Assembly: GCF_021922925.1 (NCBI RefSeq)
Contig: NZ_CP040786.1
Span: 2,852,001 to 2,916,000, forward strand
Direction of reading: 5' to 3'
Origin: Clavibacter phaseoli
GTDB taxonomy: Bacteria; Actinomycetota; Actinomycetes; Actinomycetales; Microbacteriaceae
Length of the DNA: 64,000 nt
The notes under the pieces are model-generated. The model was not told the DNA's origin. It ran no database searches and saw nothing but the letters and a program-made list of their open reading frames with translations. The translations under genes were made by a program, and so were the position numbers. Below, in pieces: positions 25,413 through 32,883 of this stretch (positions within the stretch are counted from its first letter, which is position 1; every line of letters begins with the position of its first letter).

Positions 25413-25895
25413 CTACGCCTCGTCGACCACCTCCACCTCCCAGTTCGCGCGCTGGATCAGGGCGTCGAGCTCGCGGAGCTCCCGCGCCGTGTCGTCGGCC
25501 CGGTCGCGCACCTCGCGGATCGGCAGCGCCGCGATCTGCCGCAGCTCGCTCCGCATCTGCCGCGGCGCGTACGAGCCGCCGCCGCCCCGGCCGGAGGCGG
25601 CGTCGGCCGCGTCCACGAGGATCCCGTGCCGCGTCCGCAGCGCGTCCCGCCGGGCGAGCGCCGACGTGAGGGGCGTGCCGTCGTCGAGGCGGGCCGCCGT
25701 GTTGGTGAGGTTGATCCGCGTCACGAGCCCCGCGAGCCGGTCGACCGTCTCGACGGCCTCCTCGAGCAGCGCGGCCGCGTCCTCCGCCGGATCCTCGCCC
25801 TCCTGGTACCGGGCGCTCGCCTGGATCCTGCTCCGCAGCGACTCGACGCGCCTCTGCAGGTCGGACCGTTCCATCAGCGCCTCGGCGAGTCTCAT
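25413..25895 (-). CDS. DIP1984 family protein
   Basis: 160 residues, all helical and predicted coiled coil: MRLAEALMERSDLQRRVESLRSRI at the start, then VDRLAGLVTRINLTNTAARL and a final RELDALIQRANWEVEVVDEA. The sequence matches the DIP1984 family (sometimes labelled septicolysin), short proteins of unknown role found in many bacteria. ATG 25895 matches the family start. It is divergent from the TetR gene. Confidence 0.85.
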   Translation of the reverse strand: MRLAEALMERSDLQRRVESLRSRIQASARYQEGEDPAEDAAALLEEAVETVDRLAGLVTRINLTNTAARLDDGTPLTSALARRDALRTRHGILVDAADAASGRGGGGSYAPRQMRSELRQIAALPIREVRDRADDTARELRELDALIQRANWEVEVVDEA

Positions 25896-25942
25896 GCGTC
25901 CACCGTGCCACAGCGCCGCCGGTCCGGGGACGGGCGCCGGGA

Positions 25943-25948
25943 TACCAT
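25943..25948 (+). promoter_or_regulatory. -10 hexamer of leaderless TetR gene
   Basis: TACCAT ends seven bases before ATG 25956 with no ribosome site. Confidence 0.45.
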
Positions 25949-25955
25949 TCCCGAC

Positions 25956-26579
25956 ATGCCGTCGACCCCGCCGAGCGATCGGCCCGCCCTCGGCCGCCCC
26001 GCCGCGATCGACCCGCAGGAGCTCGCCCGCGCGGCCATCGGCCTGTTCGCCGAGCGCGGCTACGAGGCCGTGAGCATGGCCGACATCGCCGAGGCCGCGG
26101 GCGTCGGCCGCCGCAGCCTCTTCCGCTACTTCCCGACCAAGGCCGACCTGGTGTGGGCGGGGGCCGACGTCGTCGGCGCGGAGCTCGAGCGCCTCCTCGG
26201 CGAGGGCCCGGGTGACCGGCCGCTGGGGGAGGCGTACGCGGACGCGTTCGTCGGCGCGCTCGGACCGCGCTTCCTCGACCTCGGCATGACGCGGGTGCGG
26301 CTGCGGATCATCGACGCGCACCCGGATCTGCACAGCCGGTCGTCACCGCGGATCACGGCCGCGTCGCCCGCGCTCGCCGAGTTCGTGGCGCGCGGCCTGC
26401 CCGACCTCCGCGGCACGCTCGAGGCGGCCGTGGTCGCCGAGGCGCTCGCGTCGGCGAGCCACACGGCCCTGCGATGGTGGGCGACCCGATCCGACGACGA
26501 GCGGCCCGACGACGCGATCCGCCGGGCCGTCCGTGCGCTCGCGCTCCCCGGCGACGCCCGCGAGATCGACGCCCGCTAG
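25956..26579 (+). CDS. TetR family transcriptional regulator
   Basis: 207 residues. The DNA-binding domain is LARAAIGLFAERGYEAVSMADIAEAAGVGRRSLFRYFPTKADL (residues 25-67), and the C-terminal part is a helical ligand domain with an RRALRW-type end. The gene is convergent with an SDR gene; their stop codons share one CTAG (26576-26579). It probably represses the SDR, whose promoter region has a palindrome. The ligand is unknown. Confidence 0.88.
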   Translation: MPSTPPSDRPALGRPAAIDPQELARAAIGLFAERGYEAVSMADIAEAAGVGRRSLFRYFPTKADLVWAGADVVGAELERLLGEGPGDRPLGEAYADAFVGALGPRFLDLGMTRVRLRIIDAHPDLHSRSSPRITAASPALAEFVARGLPDLRGTLEAAVVAEALASASHTALRWWATRSDDERPDDAIRRAVRALALPGDAREIDAR

Positions 26580-27328
26580 ATCGCGGACCAGCCGCCGTCG
26601 GAGGCGAGGATCACGCCGTTGACGTTGCTGGCCTGGTCGCTCGCGAGCCAGATCACCGAGTTCGCCATCTCGTCGGCCTCGACCGGCGCCGGCACGATCG
26701 TCTGCATGATCGGCCCGAGGACCCGGCCGGTGAGCTCCGAGCGCATGGGCGCCTCGATCGCCGTGTTTGTCGCGCCCGGCGCCACCGCGTTCACGCGGAT
26801 GCCCTGACCCGCGTAGAGGACGGCCGTGTTCTTGGTCATGCCGGCGACCGCGTGCTTCGAGGCGGTGTACGCGAGCCCGGCGGCGGATCCGCGGAGCGCG
26901 GCCTCGGAGGCGATGTTGACGATCGCGCCCTTCCCGGCCTCGACCATGAGCGGCAGCACCGCGCGCGTCAGGCGCATGACGGCGGTGACGTTCACCGCGA
27001 ACACGAGGTCCCACGTGCGGTCGTCGACCTCCGCGGCCGGCAGGAAGCCGTCCATGATCCCGGCGACGTTCGCGAGCACGTCGACCCGGCCGTCGGCCGC
27101 GGCGACGATCGCCCGCACGCCGTCCTCCGTGGTGATGTCGCCCACCACGGGCACGAGGTCGAGGTCGGGCTCCTCCGCGACGAGCGCGTCGAGCCGCTCG
27201 GCCGAGACGTCCGCGGCGATCACGCGCGCGCCCTCCCGGGCGAAGCGCAGCGCCGAGGCGCGGCCGATGCCGCTGCCGGCTCCGGTGACGATGGCGGTGC
27301 GTCCGCCGAACTGCTGGTCCTGGGTCAT
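26576..27328 (-). CDS. Short-chain dehydrogenase/reductase
   Basis: 250 residues, classical SDR. Cofactor loop VTGAGSGIGRASALRF (residues 14-29), ADV for NAD preference, NVAGIMDG, catalytic Ser in IVNIASEAAL and Tyr-Lys in YTASKHAVAGMTKN, then NAVAPGATNT. The C-terminal GVILASDGGWSAI is typical. ATG 27328 follows GGAGG; an upstream ATG at 27391 would run through the palindrome and is rejected. It is paired with the TetR gene. Confidence 0.92.
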   Translation of the reverse strand: MTQDQQFGGRTAIVTGAGSGIGRASALRFAREGARVIAADVSAERLDALVAEEPDLDLVPVVGDITTEDGVRAIVAAADGRVDVLANVAGIMDGFLPAAEVDDRTWDLVFAVNVTAVMRLTRAVLPLMVEAGKGAIVNIASEAALRGSAAGLAYTASKHAVAGMTKNTAVLYAGQGIRVNAVAPGATNTAIEAPMRSELTGRVLGPIMQTIVPAPVEADEMANSVIWLASDQASNVNGVILASDGGWSAI

Positions 27329-27373
27329 GTCGTTCCTCCGCTGTCGGGTCGGCCTCGTCGCCGACCCGATCAT

Positions 27374-27392
27374 TATGGCACGCGGTGCCATA
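27374..27392. promoter_or_regulatory. Candidate TetR operator
   Basis: TATGGCAC-GCG-GTGCCATA is a perfect 8+3+8 palindrome, 45 bp upstream of the SDR start and 12 bp after the MMPL stop. Its size and position suit a TetR-type operator of the SDR. Confidence 0.55.
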
Positions 27393-27404
27393 TAGCGGTG
27401 GGGG

Positions 27405-29489
27405 TCAGCTCGCGACGGCCTCGACCTCGGCCGCGTGCCGCCCTGCCCGGCCCGACGGCCACCAGAACCGGTCGCCCAGCAGGAAGACCAGCGCCGGCAC
27501 GAGGAGCGTCCGCACCACGAGCGTGTCGAGCAGCACGCCGATGCAGACGATGACGCCGATCTGCGTCAGCGCCACCACGGGCAGCACGCCGAGCACCGCG
27601 AAGACCGCGGCGAGCAGGATGCCCGCGCTCGTGATCACGCCGCCCGTCGACGCGAGAGCCCGCACCATGCCCTCGCGCGTGCCGTGCAGGCGCCGCTCCT
27701 CGCGCGCCCGGGTGACGAGGAAGATGTTGTAGTCGACCCCCAGTGCCACCAGGAAGAGGAACGCGAACAGCACCACGTTCGCGTCGAACGCGGGGAAGCC
27801 GAGCACCTGCTGGAACAGGACGTTCGCCGCGCCGAGGCTCGCGAAGAACGTGGCCAGCACGCTCGCGATGAGGAGCACCGGGGCCACCAGCGAGCGCAGC
27901 AGCAGGCCGAGGATCACGAAGACGATGGCCAGGATGATCGGGATGATCAGCCCCTGGTCGCGCTCGGACGACGCGGCGGTGTCGGCGGCCGTGGCGTCGC
28001 TGCCGCCCACGAGCGTCGTGGACTCCGCGCCCGGCGCGTCCGCGTAGGCGTCGCGGAGGTCCTGCACGGCCGCGAAGGCGGCCGCGCTCTCGGGCTCGGC
28101 GTCGAGCTGCACGTCGATGCGGGCGCGGCCCTCCGCCGACTCGCCGGCTCGGGCGCCCGCGACGCCGGGGACGGACAGGGCGGTGGCGACCGCGTCGGCG
28201 GCCACCGCATCCGGCGCGAGCACGACGGTCTGCGCCGTGAGGCCGGCGGAGAACGAGGCGTCGACGACCTCCTGGGCCGCGACCGACTCGGGGTCGCCGA
28301 GCAGCTGGTCCGTCTGCGACAGACCGACGCGCGCGCCGACGAGGCCGAGCGCGAGCACGCCGACGCCCGCGAGGGCCGCGACGGCCACGACCGCGGGGCG
28401 GCGCCGGACCCGGAGGCCGAGCCGCCGCCACACGCCGGGCTTCCCGCCGTGGTCGGCGTCGGTCCCGGCGCGCGGGATGAACGGCCAGAACAGGCCCCGG
28501 CCGCAGACCACGAGCGCGGCGGGCAGCACGAGCAGGGCCGCGGCGATCGCGATGAGCACGCCGATCGCGCATGCGAAGCCGAGCGCTCGGTTGCCGGAGA
28601 GCTCGGCGAGCAGCAGGGTCACCAGGCTGAGCGCGACCGTCCCGCCGCTCGCCGCGATGGCGGGTCCCGCGCTCGTGACCGCCGTGAGCATGGCCGCGTG
28701 GCGGTCCTCCTGGCGCGTCAGCTCCTCCCGGTAGCGCGCCACGAGCAGCAGCGCGTAGTTCGTGCCGGCGCCGAAGACCAGCACCGAGAGGATCCCGCCG
28801 ATCGAGGCGTCGATCGTGATCCCGAGCGGCTCCGCCAAGGCCGTCACGACCACGCGAGCGAGGCCGTCGGCGACGCCGACCACGACGAGGGGGACGATCC
28901 AGAGCACGGGGCTGCGGTACGTGACGATGAGCAGGACCGCGACCACGAGCACCGTCACGAGCAGCAGCCGGAAGTCGGCGCCCGCGAACGCGTTCGCGAT
29001 GTCGGCCTGGAAGCCGACGGGGCCGGTGAGCTGCGCGACGAGCCCGTCCGGGAGGCCGTCCGCGGCCGTGGTGCGGAGGGCCTCGGCCGCCCCGGCGACG
29101 TCGTCGGCGACCACGGACGCGTCGAGCGGCACGGCGACCAGCGCCGCGCGTCCGTCGTCGCTGGTCTGCGGCACGACGGCCCGCGGGGCGATGGATCCGG
29201 TGGCCAGCGCCTGGGCGCGCTGCGCGATCGCGGCGGTGTCGGCGTCGGTGAGGGCGGCGCCGTCGCGGCTGAAGACGAGGATCCCGACCGTCGTGTCCGC
29301 GCTCGGGAACCGCTCGAGCAGCTCGCTCACCTGCCGCGCCTGGCTCGACTCCGGCAGGCCCGAGGGCGGGAACGCGTCCGCCTCGCCCTTCGGCAGGAAG
29401 GCGAACAGGGCGGCGACGGCGACGGCCGCCGCGACGAGCGCCATCCAGGCGGTGCGGCGGGAGCTGACGAAGCGGGCGATGGATCTCAC
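27405..29489 (-). CDS. MMPL family (RND superfamily) transporter
   Basis: 694 residues. Twelve transmembrane segments in the 1+5, 1+5 RND plan: TM1 at residues 13-31 (AWMALVAAAVAVAALFAFL), five in the middle (RLLLVTVLVVAVLLIVTYRS and on), TM7 near residue 365, and five at the end. The extracellular loops follow TM1 and TM7. Motifs include FGAGTNYALLLVARYREEL and FLVALGVDYNIFLVTRAREE, the paired Asp/Tyr helices used for proton coupling. It exports lipids, drugs or antimicrobials. GTG 29489 follows GGAGGAC. A MarR regulator is divergent. Confidence 0.92.
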   Translation of the reverse strand: MRSIARFVSSRRTAWMALVAAAVAVAALFAFLPKGEADAFPPSGLPESSQARQVSELLERFPSADTTVGILVFSRDGAALTDADTAAIAQRAQALATGSIAPRAVVPQTSDDGRAALVAVPLDASVVADDVAGAAEALRTTAADGLPDGLVAQLTGPVGFQADIANAFAGADFRLLLVTVLVVAVLLIVTYRSPVLWIVPLVVVGVADGLARVVVTALAEPLGITIDASIGGILSVLVFGAGTNYALLLVARYREELTRQEDRHAAMLTAVTSAGPAIAASGGTVALSLVTLLLAELSGNRALGFACAIGVLIAIAAALLVLPAALVVCGRGLFWPFIPRAGTDADHGGKPGVWRRLGLRVRRRPAVVAVAALAGVGVLALGLVGARVGLSQTDQLLGDPESVAAQEVVDASFSAGLTAQTVVLAPDAVAADAVATALSVPGVAGARAGESAEGRARIDVQLDAEPESAAAFAAVQDLRDAYADAPGAESTTLVGGSDATAADTAASSERDQGLIIPIILAIVFVILGLLLRSLVAPVLLIASVLATFFASLGAANVLFQQVLGFPAFDANVVLFAFLFLVALGVDYNIFLVTRAREERRLHGTREGMVRALASTGGVITSAGILLAAVFAVLGVLPVVALTQIGVIVCIGVLLDTLVVRTLLVPALVFLLGDRFWWPSGRAGRHAAEVEAVAS

Positions 29490-29507
29490 GGGTCCTCCAG
29501 ACGTGCG

Positions 29508-29533
29508 TTGATCGTCAGCCTACTGATGGTCAA
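29508..29533. promoter_or_regulatory. Candidate MarR operator between MMPL and its regulator
   Basis: TTGATCGTCAG and CTGATGGTCAA flank a 4-bp spacer and match as an inverted repeat in 9 of 11 positions. It sits in the 77-bp divergent gap, just ahead of both starts. Confidence 0.55.
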
Positions 29534-29566
29534 GCGCCTTAGCTACCTCCGGCGTACGATGGCGCC

Positions 29567-30121
29567 ATGCCCCGCGCCCGTCCCCGCCCCGATCCGGACG
29601 CGCCCGCCGCCGTCCCGGCACCGGGGACGGGCGTCCCGGCCGAGGCGCACGAGGCCGGCGAGCTCGGCCGGATCCTGCGCGACGTGCTGGGCCTCGCCGC
29701 GGGGTTCGAGCGCCGGCTCGGCGCCGTGCTCGAGGTCAACGCCACCGACATGAAGGCGATGGAGCACCTCATCCAGGAGGGGTCGCTGTCGCCCACCGAG
29801 CTCGCGGGCCGCCTCGGGATCTCCACCGCCGCCGCGACGCTCGTGGTGGACCGGCTCGTCGAGGTCGGCCACGTCGACCGCCGCCCGCATCCGCACGACC
29901 GCCGCCGCGTCGTCGTGGTCCCGCGGCCCGCGTCCGTCGGCCGTGCCATGGCGGAGCTGATGCCCATGATCGGCGGCGTCGCGCGCGCCGCCGACGCCCT
30001 GACCGACGAGGAGCGCGCCGCCGTGATGCGGTTCCTCGGCGAGGTGCGCGAGGTCTACCGGGAGGCGGCCGCGGGTCCCGCGGGATCCGGGGTCGGCGCG
30101 GAGCCGCCCGCCGCTCGATGA
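29567..30121 (+). CDS. MarR family transcriptional regulator
   Basis: 184 residues. After a Pro/Ala-rich tail (1-30), the winged helix is complete: ATDMKAMEHLIQEGSLSPTELAGRLGISTAAATLVVDRLVEVGHVDRRPHPHDRRRVVVVP. TACGAT (29555-29560) lies six bases before the ATG, suggesting a leaderless mRNA. Being divergent from the MMPL gene with a palindrome between, it is likely the repressor of that exporter, relieved by a transported ligand. Confidence 0.9.
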   Translation: MPRARPRPDPDAPAAVPAPGTGVPAEAHEAGELGRILRDVLGLAAGFERRLGAVLEVNATDMKAMEHLIQEGSLSPTELAGRLGISTAAATLVVDRLVEVGHVDRRPHPHDRRRVVVVPRPASVGRAMAELMPMIGGVARAADALTDEERAAVMRFLGEVREVYREAAAGPAGSGVGAEPPAAR

Positions 30122-30252
30122 TCCCGTCCCCGTCCACCGCGCGTGCACCCGGCGCTCGGGCGGCGTCCACCGTGTTCGGGGATGATGGACCCGCATCAAC
30201 CACCACCACCACGACGCGCACGCGGCCTGCGGGCACGCGGCAGAGGAGGACC

Positions 30253-31131
30253 ATGAGCGGGACCGAGCGGGACACGACCACGCCGACGCGGGGACTGGTG
30301 CTGGGCGGCGGCGGCGTCGCCGGGATCGCGTGGGAGACGGGACTGCTCTCGGGCCTCATCGCCGCGGGCGTGGACCTCGGCGCGGCCGACACGGTCGTCG
30401 GCACCTCGGCCGGATCCGTCGTCGCGATCAACCTGCGCGCGGGCGCCATCGACGCCGCCTACGACGAGCACTTCGTCGACGTGGCCGGCATGGCCGAGCC
30501 GACCGGCAGCCGCGACCTCGCGCGCACGGTCGAGGTCATCGGCGAGGGCGTCGCGAGCACCGAGGGCGAGATCCCCACGCGCCAGCGCATCGGCGAGTTC
30601 GCGCTCGAGGAGTACGACCCCGAGGTGGACGACGCGGCGAGCGTCGAGCGCATCGGCCAGCTGCTGCCCATCCGCGACTGGCCCGAGCAGGATCTCCGCA
30701 TCACCGCGGTCGACGCCGGCACCGGCCGCTTCACCGTGTTCGACAAGGAGTCCGGCGCCGACCTCGTGCGCGCGTCCGCCGCGAGCTGCGCCGTCCCCGG
30801 CGTCTTCCCGCCCGTCACCATCGACGGCCGCCCCTACATGGACGGCGGCATGCGCTCCGGCACGAACGCCGACGTCGTCGCCGACCACGAGCGGATCCTC
30901 GTCGTCGCGTGCGGCCCCGAGGCTCCGCAGAGCGGCATGGGCCCGACGCTCTCCACCGTGGTGCAGCAGCTCCGCGGCCGGGCCGACGTGCTCGTGATCC
31001 AGGCCGACGCCGAGAGCACGGCCGCCTTCGGCGAGAACTCGCTCCTGCTCTCGACCCGGAAGGCGTCCGCCGAGGCGGGCCGCCGCCAGGCCGAGCGCCT
31101 GGCCGAGGAGATCCGCGCCTTCTGGGGCTGA
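30253..31131 (+). CDS. Patatin-like phospholipase family protein
   Basis: 292 residues. The Ser-Asp dyad fold: oxyanion loop LVLGGGGVAGIAWETGLL (residues 15-32), nucleophile GTSAGS near residue 56, and the catalytic Asp in MDGGMRSGTNADV near residue 197. These hydrolyse acyl esters of phospholipids or lipids; cytoplasmic or membrane-associated, with no signal peptide. AGAGGAGGACC precedes ATG 30253. It is followed by a hairpin terminator shared with idi. Confidence 0.92.
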   Translation: MSGTERDTTTPTRGLVLGGGGVAGIAWETGLLSGLIAAGVDLGAADTVVGTSAGSVVAINLRAGAIDAAYDEHFVDVAGMAEPTGSRDLARTVEVIGEGVASTEGEIPTRQRIGEFALEEYDPEVDDAASVERIGQLLPIRDWPEQDLRITAVDAGTGRFTVFDKESGADLVRASAASCAVPGVFPPVTIDGRPYMDGGMRSGTNADVVADHERILVVACGPEAPQSGMGPTLSTVVQQLRGRADVLVIQADAESTAAFGENSLLLSTRKASAEAGRRQAERLAEEIRAFWG

Positions 31132-31134
31132 TCC

Positions 31135-31195
31135 CCCCGCACGACGTCGAGGGGCCCGGCCGCGCGAACGCTGCCGGGTCCCTCGTGGTGCGGGG
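31135..31195. terminator. Imperfect hairpin terminator
   Basis: A long imperfect stem pairs CCCCGCAC...GGGCCCGGC with GCCGGGTCCC...GTGCGGGG, lying between the convergent patatin and idi stops. Confidence 0.65.
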
Positions 31196-31201
31196 TGGGG
31201 A

Positions 31202-31768
31202 TCAGGCGGCGGGCACCGCGTCCGCGAGCCCGGCGTGCGCCGCGTGCTCCGGGTAGAGCAGCGGCAGCTGGAGCGTGAGCCACGGGCTGAAGGCCCACGG
31301 CGTGTGGGCGACCGCGGGGATGAGCTCCTCGGGATCCACCCACTGGAACTCGCCCACCTCCTCGGGCCGCGGGTCCACCGGCGTCGCGGCCACGGCGCGG
31401 AAGACCGGGCAGATCTCGTTCTCGACGACGCCCGCGGCGTCGGTGGCGCGGTAGCGGAAGTCCGGCAGCACGAGCTCGACCGACGCGAGCGTCAGCCCGA
31501 GCTCCTGCTCGGCGCGGCGGTGCACGGCCTCGAGCATGTCCTCGCCGGGCGCGGGGTGGCCGCAGAAGGAGTTGGTCCAGACGCCCGGCCAGGTGAGCTT
31601 GCCGATGGCGCGGCGCGTGACGAGGATCCGCCCCTCGGCGTCGAAGACGTGGCACGAGAACGCGAGGTGCAGCGCGGTGTCGCGGGTGTGGACCGTCGCC
31701 TTGGGCGCCGTCCCGATGGTCTCGCCGTCGTCGTCCAGGAGGACGACGAGCTCGGTGTGCTGTGACAT
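31202..31768 (-). CDS. idi: Isopentenyl-diphosphate delta-isomerase, type I
   Basis: 188 residues, Nudix-fold isomerase that interconverts IPP and DMAPP, the building blocks for the adjacent carotenoid genes. The active-site Cys is in TNSFCGHPAPGE (residue 69 region) and the Glu in ENEICPVF (residue 118 region); HLAFSCHVFDAEGRILVTRRA is the metal-binding start. ATG 31768 is chosen for AGGGAG upstream. It is divergent from the GGPP synthase with only 44 bp between, so both probably share control. Confidence 0.96.
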   Translation of the reverse strand: MSQHTELVVLLDDDGETIGTAPKATVHTRDTALHLAFSCHVFDAEGRILVTRRAIGKLTWPGVWTNSFCGHPAPGEDMLEAVHRRAEQELGLTLASVELVLPDFRYRATDAAGVVENEICPVFRAVAATPVDPRPEEVGEFQWVDPEELIPAVAHTPWAFSPWLTLQLPLLYPEHAAHAGLADAVPAA

Positions 31769-31800
31769 GCGCTCCCTGCTTTCCGTTACCCCCTCGATGT

Positions 31801-31806
31801 TAGGTT
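31801..31806 (+). promoter_or_regulatory. -10 hexamer of leaderless GGPP synthase gene
   Basis: TAGGTT ends six bases before GTG 31813, in the 44-bp gap between idi and the carotenoid operon; it fixes the GTG start and marks the promoter of the whole crt operon. Confidence 0.55.
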
Positions 31807-31812
31807 TCATCC

Positions 31813-32883
31813 GTGGACGCCACCAACCTCGCTGCCGTCTCCACGACGAGGCAGGCCCATGTGAACGGCGTGCTGGACGCGTTCTTCGCCCGCTCGCTCG
31901 TCCGGGCCGAGGTCATGGGCCCCGAGTACGTGAAGCTGTGGCGCACGCTCGAGTCGAACACCGCGGGCGGCAAGCGCTTCCGCCCCCGCATGGTCATGGC
32001 CGCGTACGACGGCCTCGGCGGCCAGGACGTGCAGGCCGCGGCCCACGTCGGCGCCGCGTTCGAGATGCTCCACACCGCGCTCATCGTCCACGACGACGTC
32101 ATCGACCGCGACTTCACCCGGCGCGGCGGCCCCAACGTCTCCGGCGCCTACCGCGACATCGCCACCACGCAGGGCCTGCCCCAGCCGCTCGCCGAGCACC
32201 GCGGCATGTCGGCCGCCGTCATCGCGGGGGACCTGGCGCTCGTCAACGCGTACCGCCTCATCGACGCGAGCGGCGTGCGCGACCTCACCCGGTCGCACCT
32301 GATGGAGATCCTCGACGACGCCGTGTTCGCGTCCGCCGCGGGCGAGCTCATCGACGTCGAGTTCTCCCTCACCGCGGACGTGCCGAGCGTCGACGAGATC
32401 CTCCGCATGGAGCGCCTCAAGACCGCCGTGTACTCGTTCGAGGCGCCGCTGCAGGCGGGCGCCGTGCTCGCCGGCGCGAGCCCCGCGATCGTCTCCGCGC
32501 TCGGCGACTTCGGCCGCGACATCGGCATCGCCTACCAGGTGGTCGACGACGTGCTCGGCGTCTTCGGCGACGAGCAGGAGACCGGCAAGACCAACCTCGG
32601 CGACCTGCGCGAGGGCAAGCGCACCGTGCTCATCGCGCACGCCGTCCGCTCGTCGGAGTGGGGCGAGATCAGCTCGCTCGTCGGCAAGGACGACCTCTCC
32701 CGTGGCGAGGCGGCGCTCGTCCGCTCGGTGCTGGAGAGCTCGGGCGCGCGCGCCTACGCCGAGGGCGTGGCGCGGGACCTCGCGGTCGCCGCCGTGGCGC
32801 GCCTCGACGACCCGGTGGTGCCGGAGGCCCTCCGCCGGGAGCTCGCGCCCGTCGCGGAGTCCGTGCTCGGGCGCATCCGATGA
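31813..32883 (+). CDS. crtE: Geranylgeranyl diphosphate synthase
   Basis: 356 residues, trans-prenyltransferase that lengthens DMAPP/FPP to C20 GGPP for carotenoids. The first Asp-rich motif is HDDVIDRD (Asp94-Asp98) and the second is QVVDDVLG; GGKRFRPRM near residue 52 binds IPP. It is the first gene of the pigment operon. The stop overlaps the next ATG (ATGA, 32880-32883). In related genomes the gene is called idsA or crtE. Confidence 0.95.
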   Translation: MDATNLAAVSTTRQAHVNGVLDAFFARSLVRAEVMGPEYVKLWRTLESNTAGGKRFRPRMVMAAYDGLGGQDVQAAAHVGAAFEMLHTALIVHDDVIDRDFTRRGGPNVSGAYRDIATTQGLPQPLAEHRGMSAAVIAGDLALVNAYRLIDASGVRDLTRSHLMEILDDAVFASAAGELIDVEFSLTADVPSVDEILRMERLKTAVYSFEAPLQAGAVLAGASPAIVSALGDFGRDIGIAYQVVDDVLGVFGDEQETGKTNLGDLREGKRTVLIAHAVRSSEWGEISSLVGKDDLSRGEAALVRSVLESSGARAYAEGVARDLAVAAVARLDDPVVPEALRRELAPVAESVLGRIR

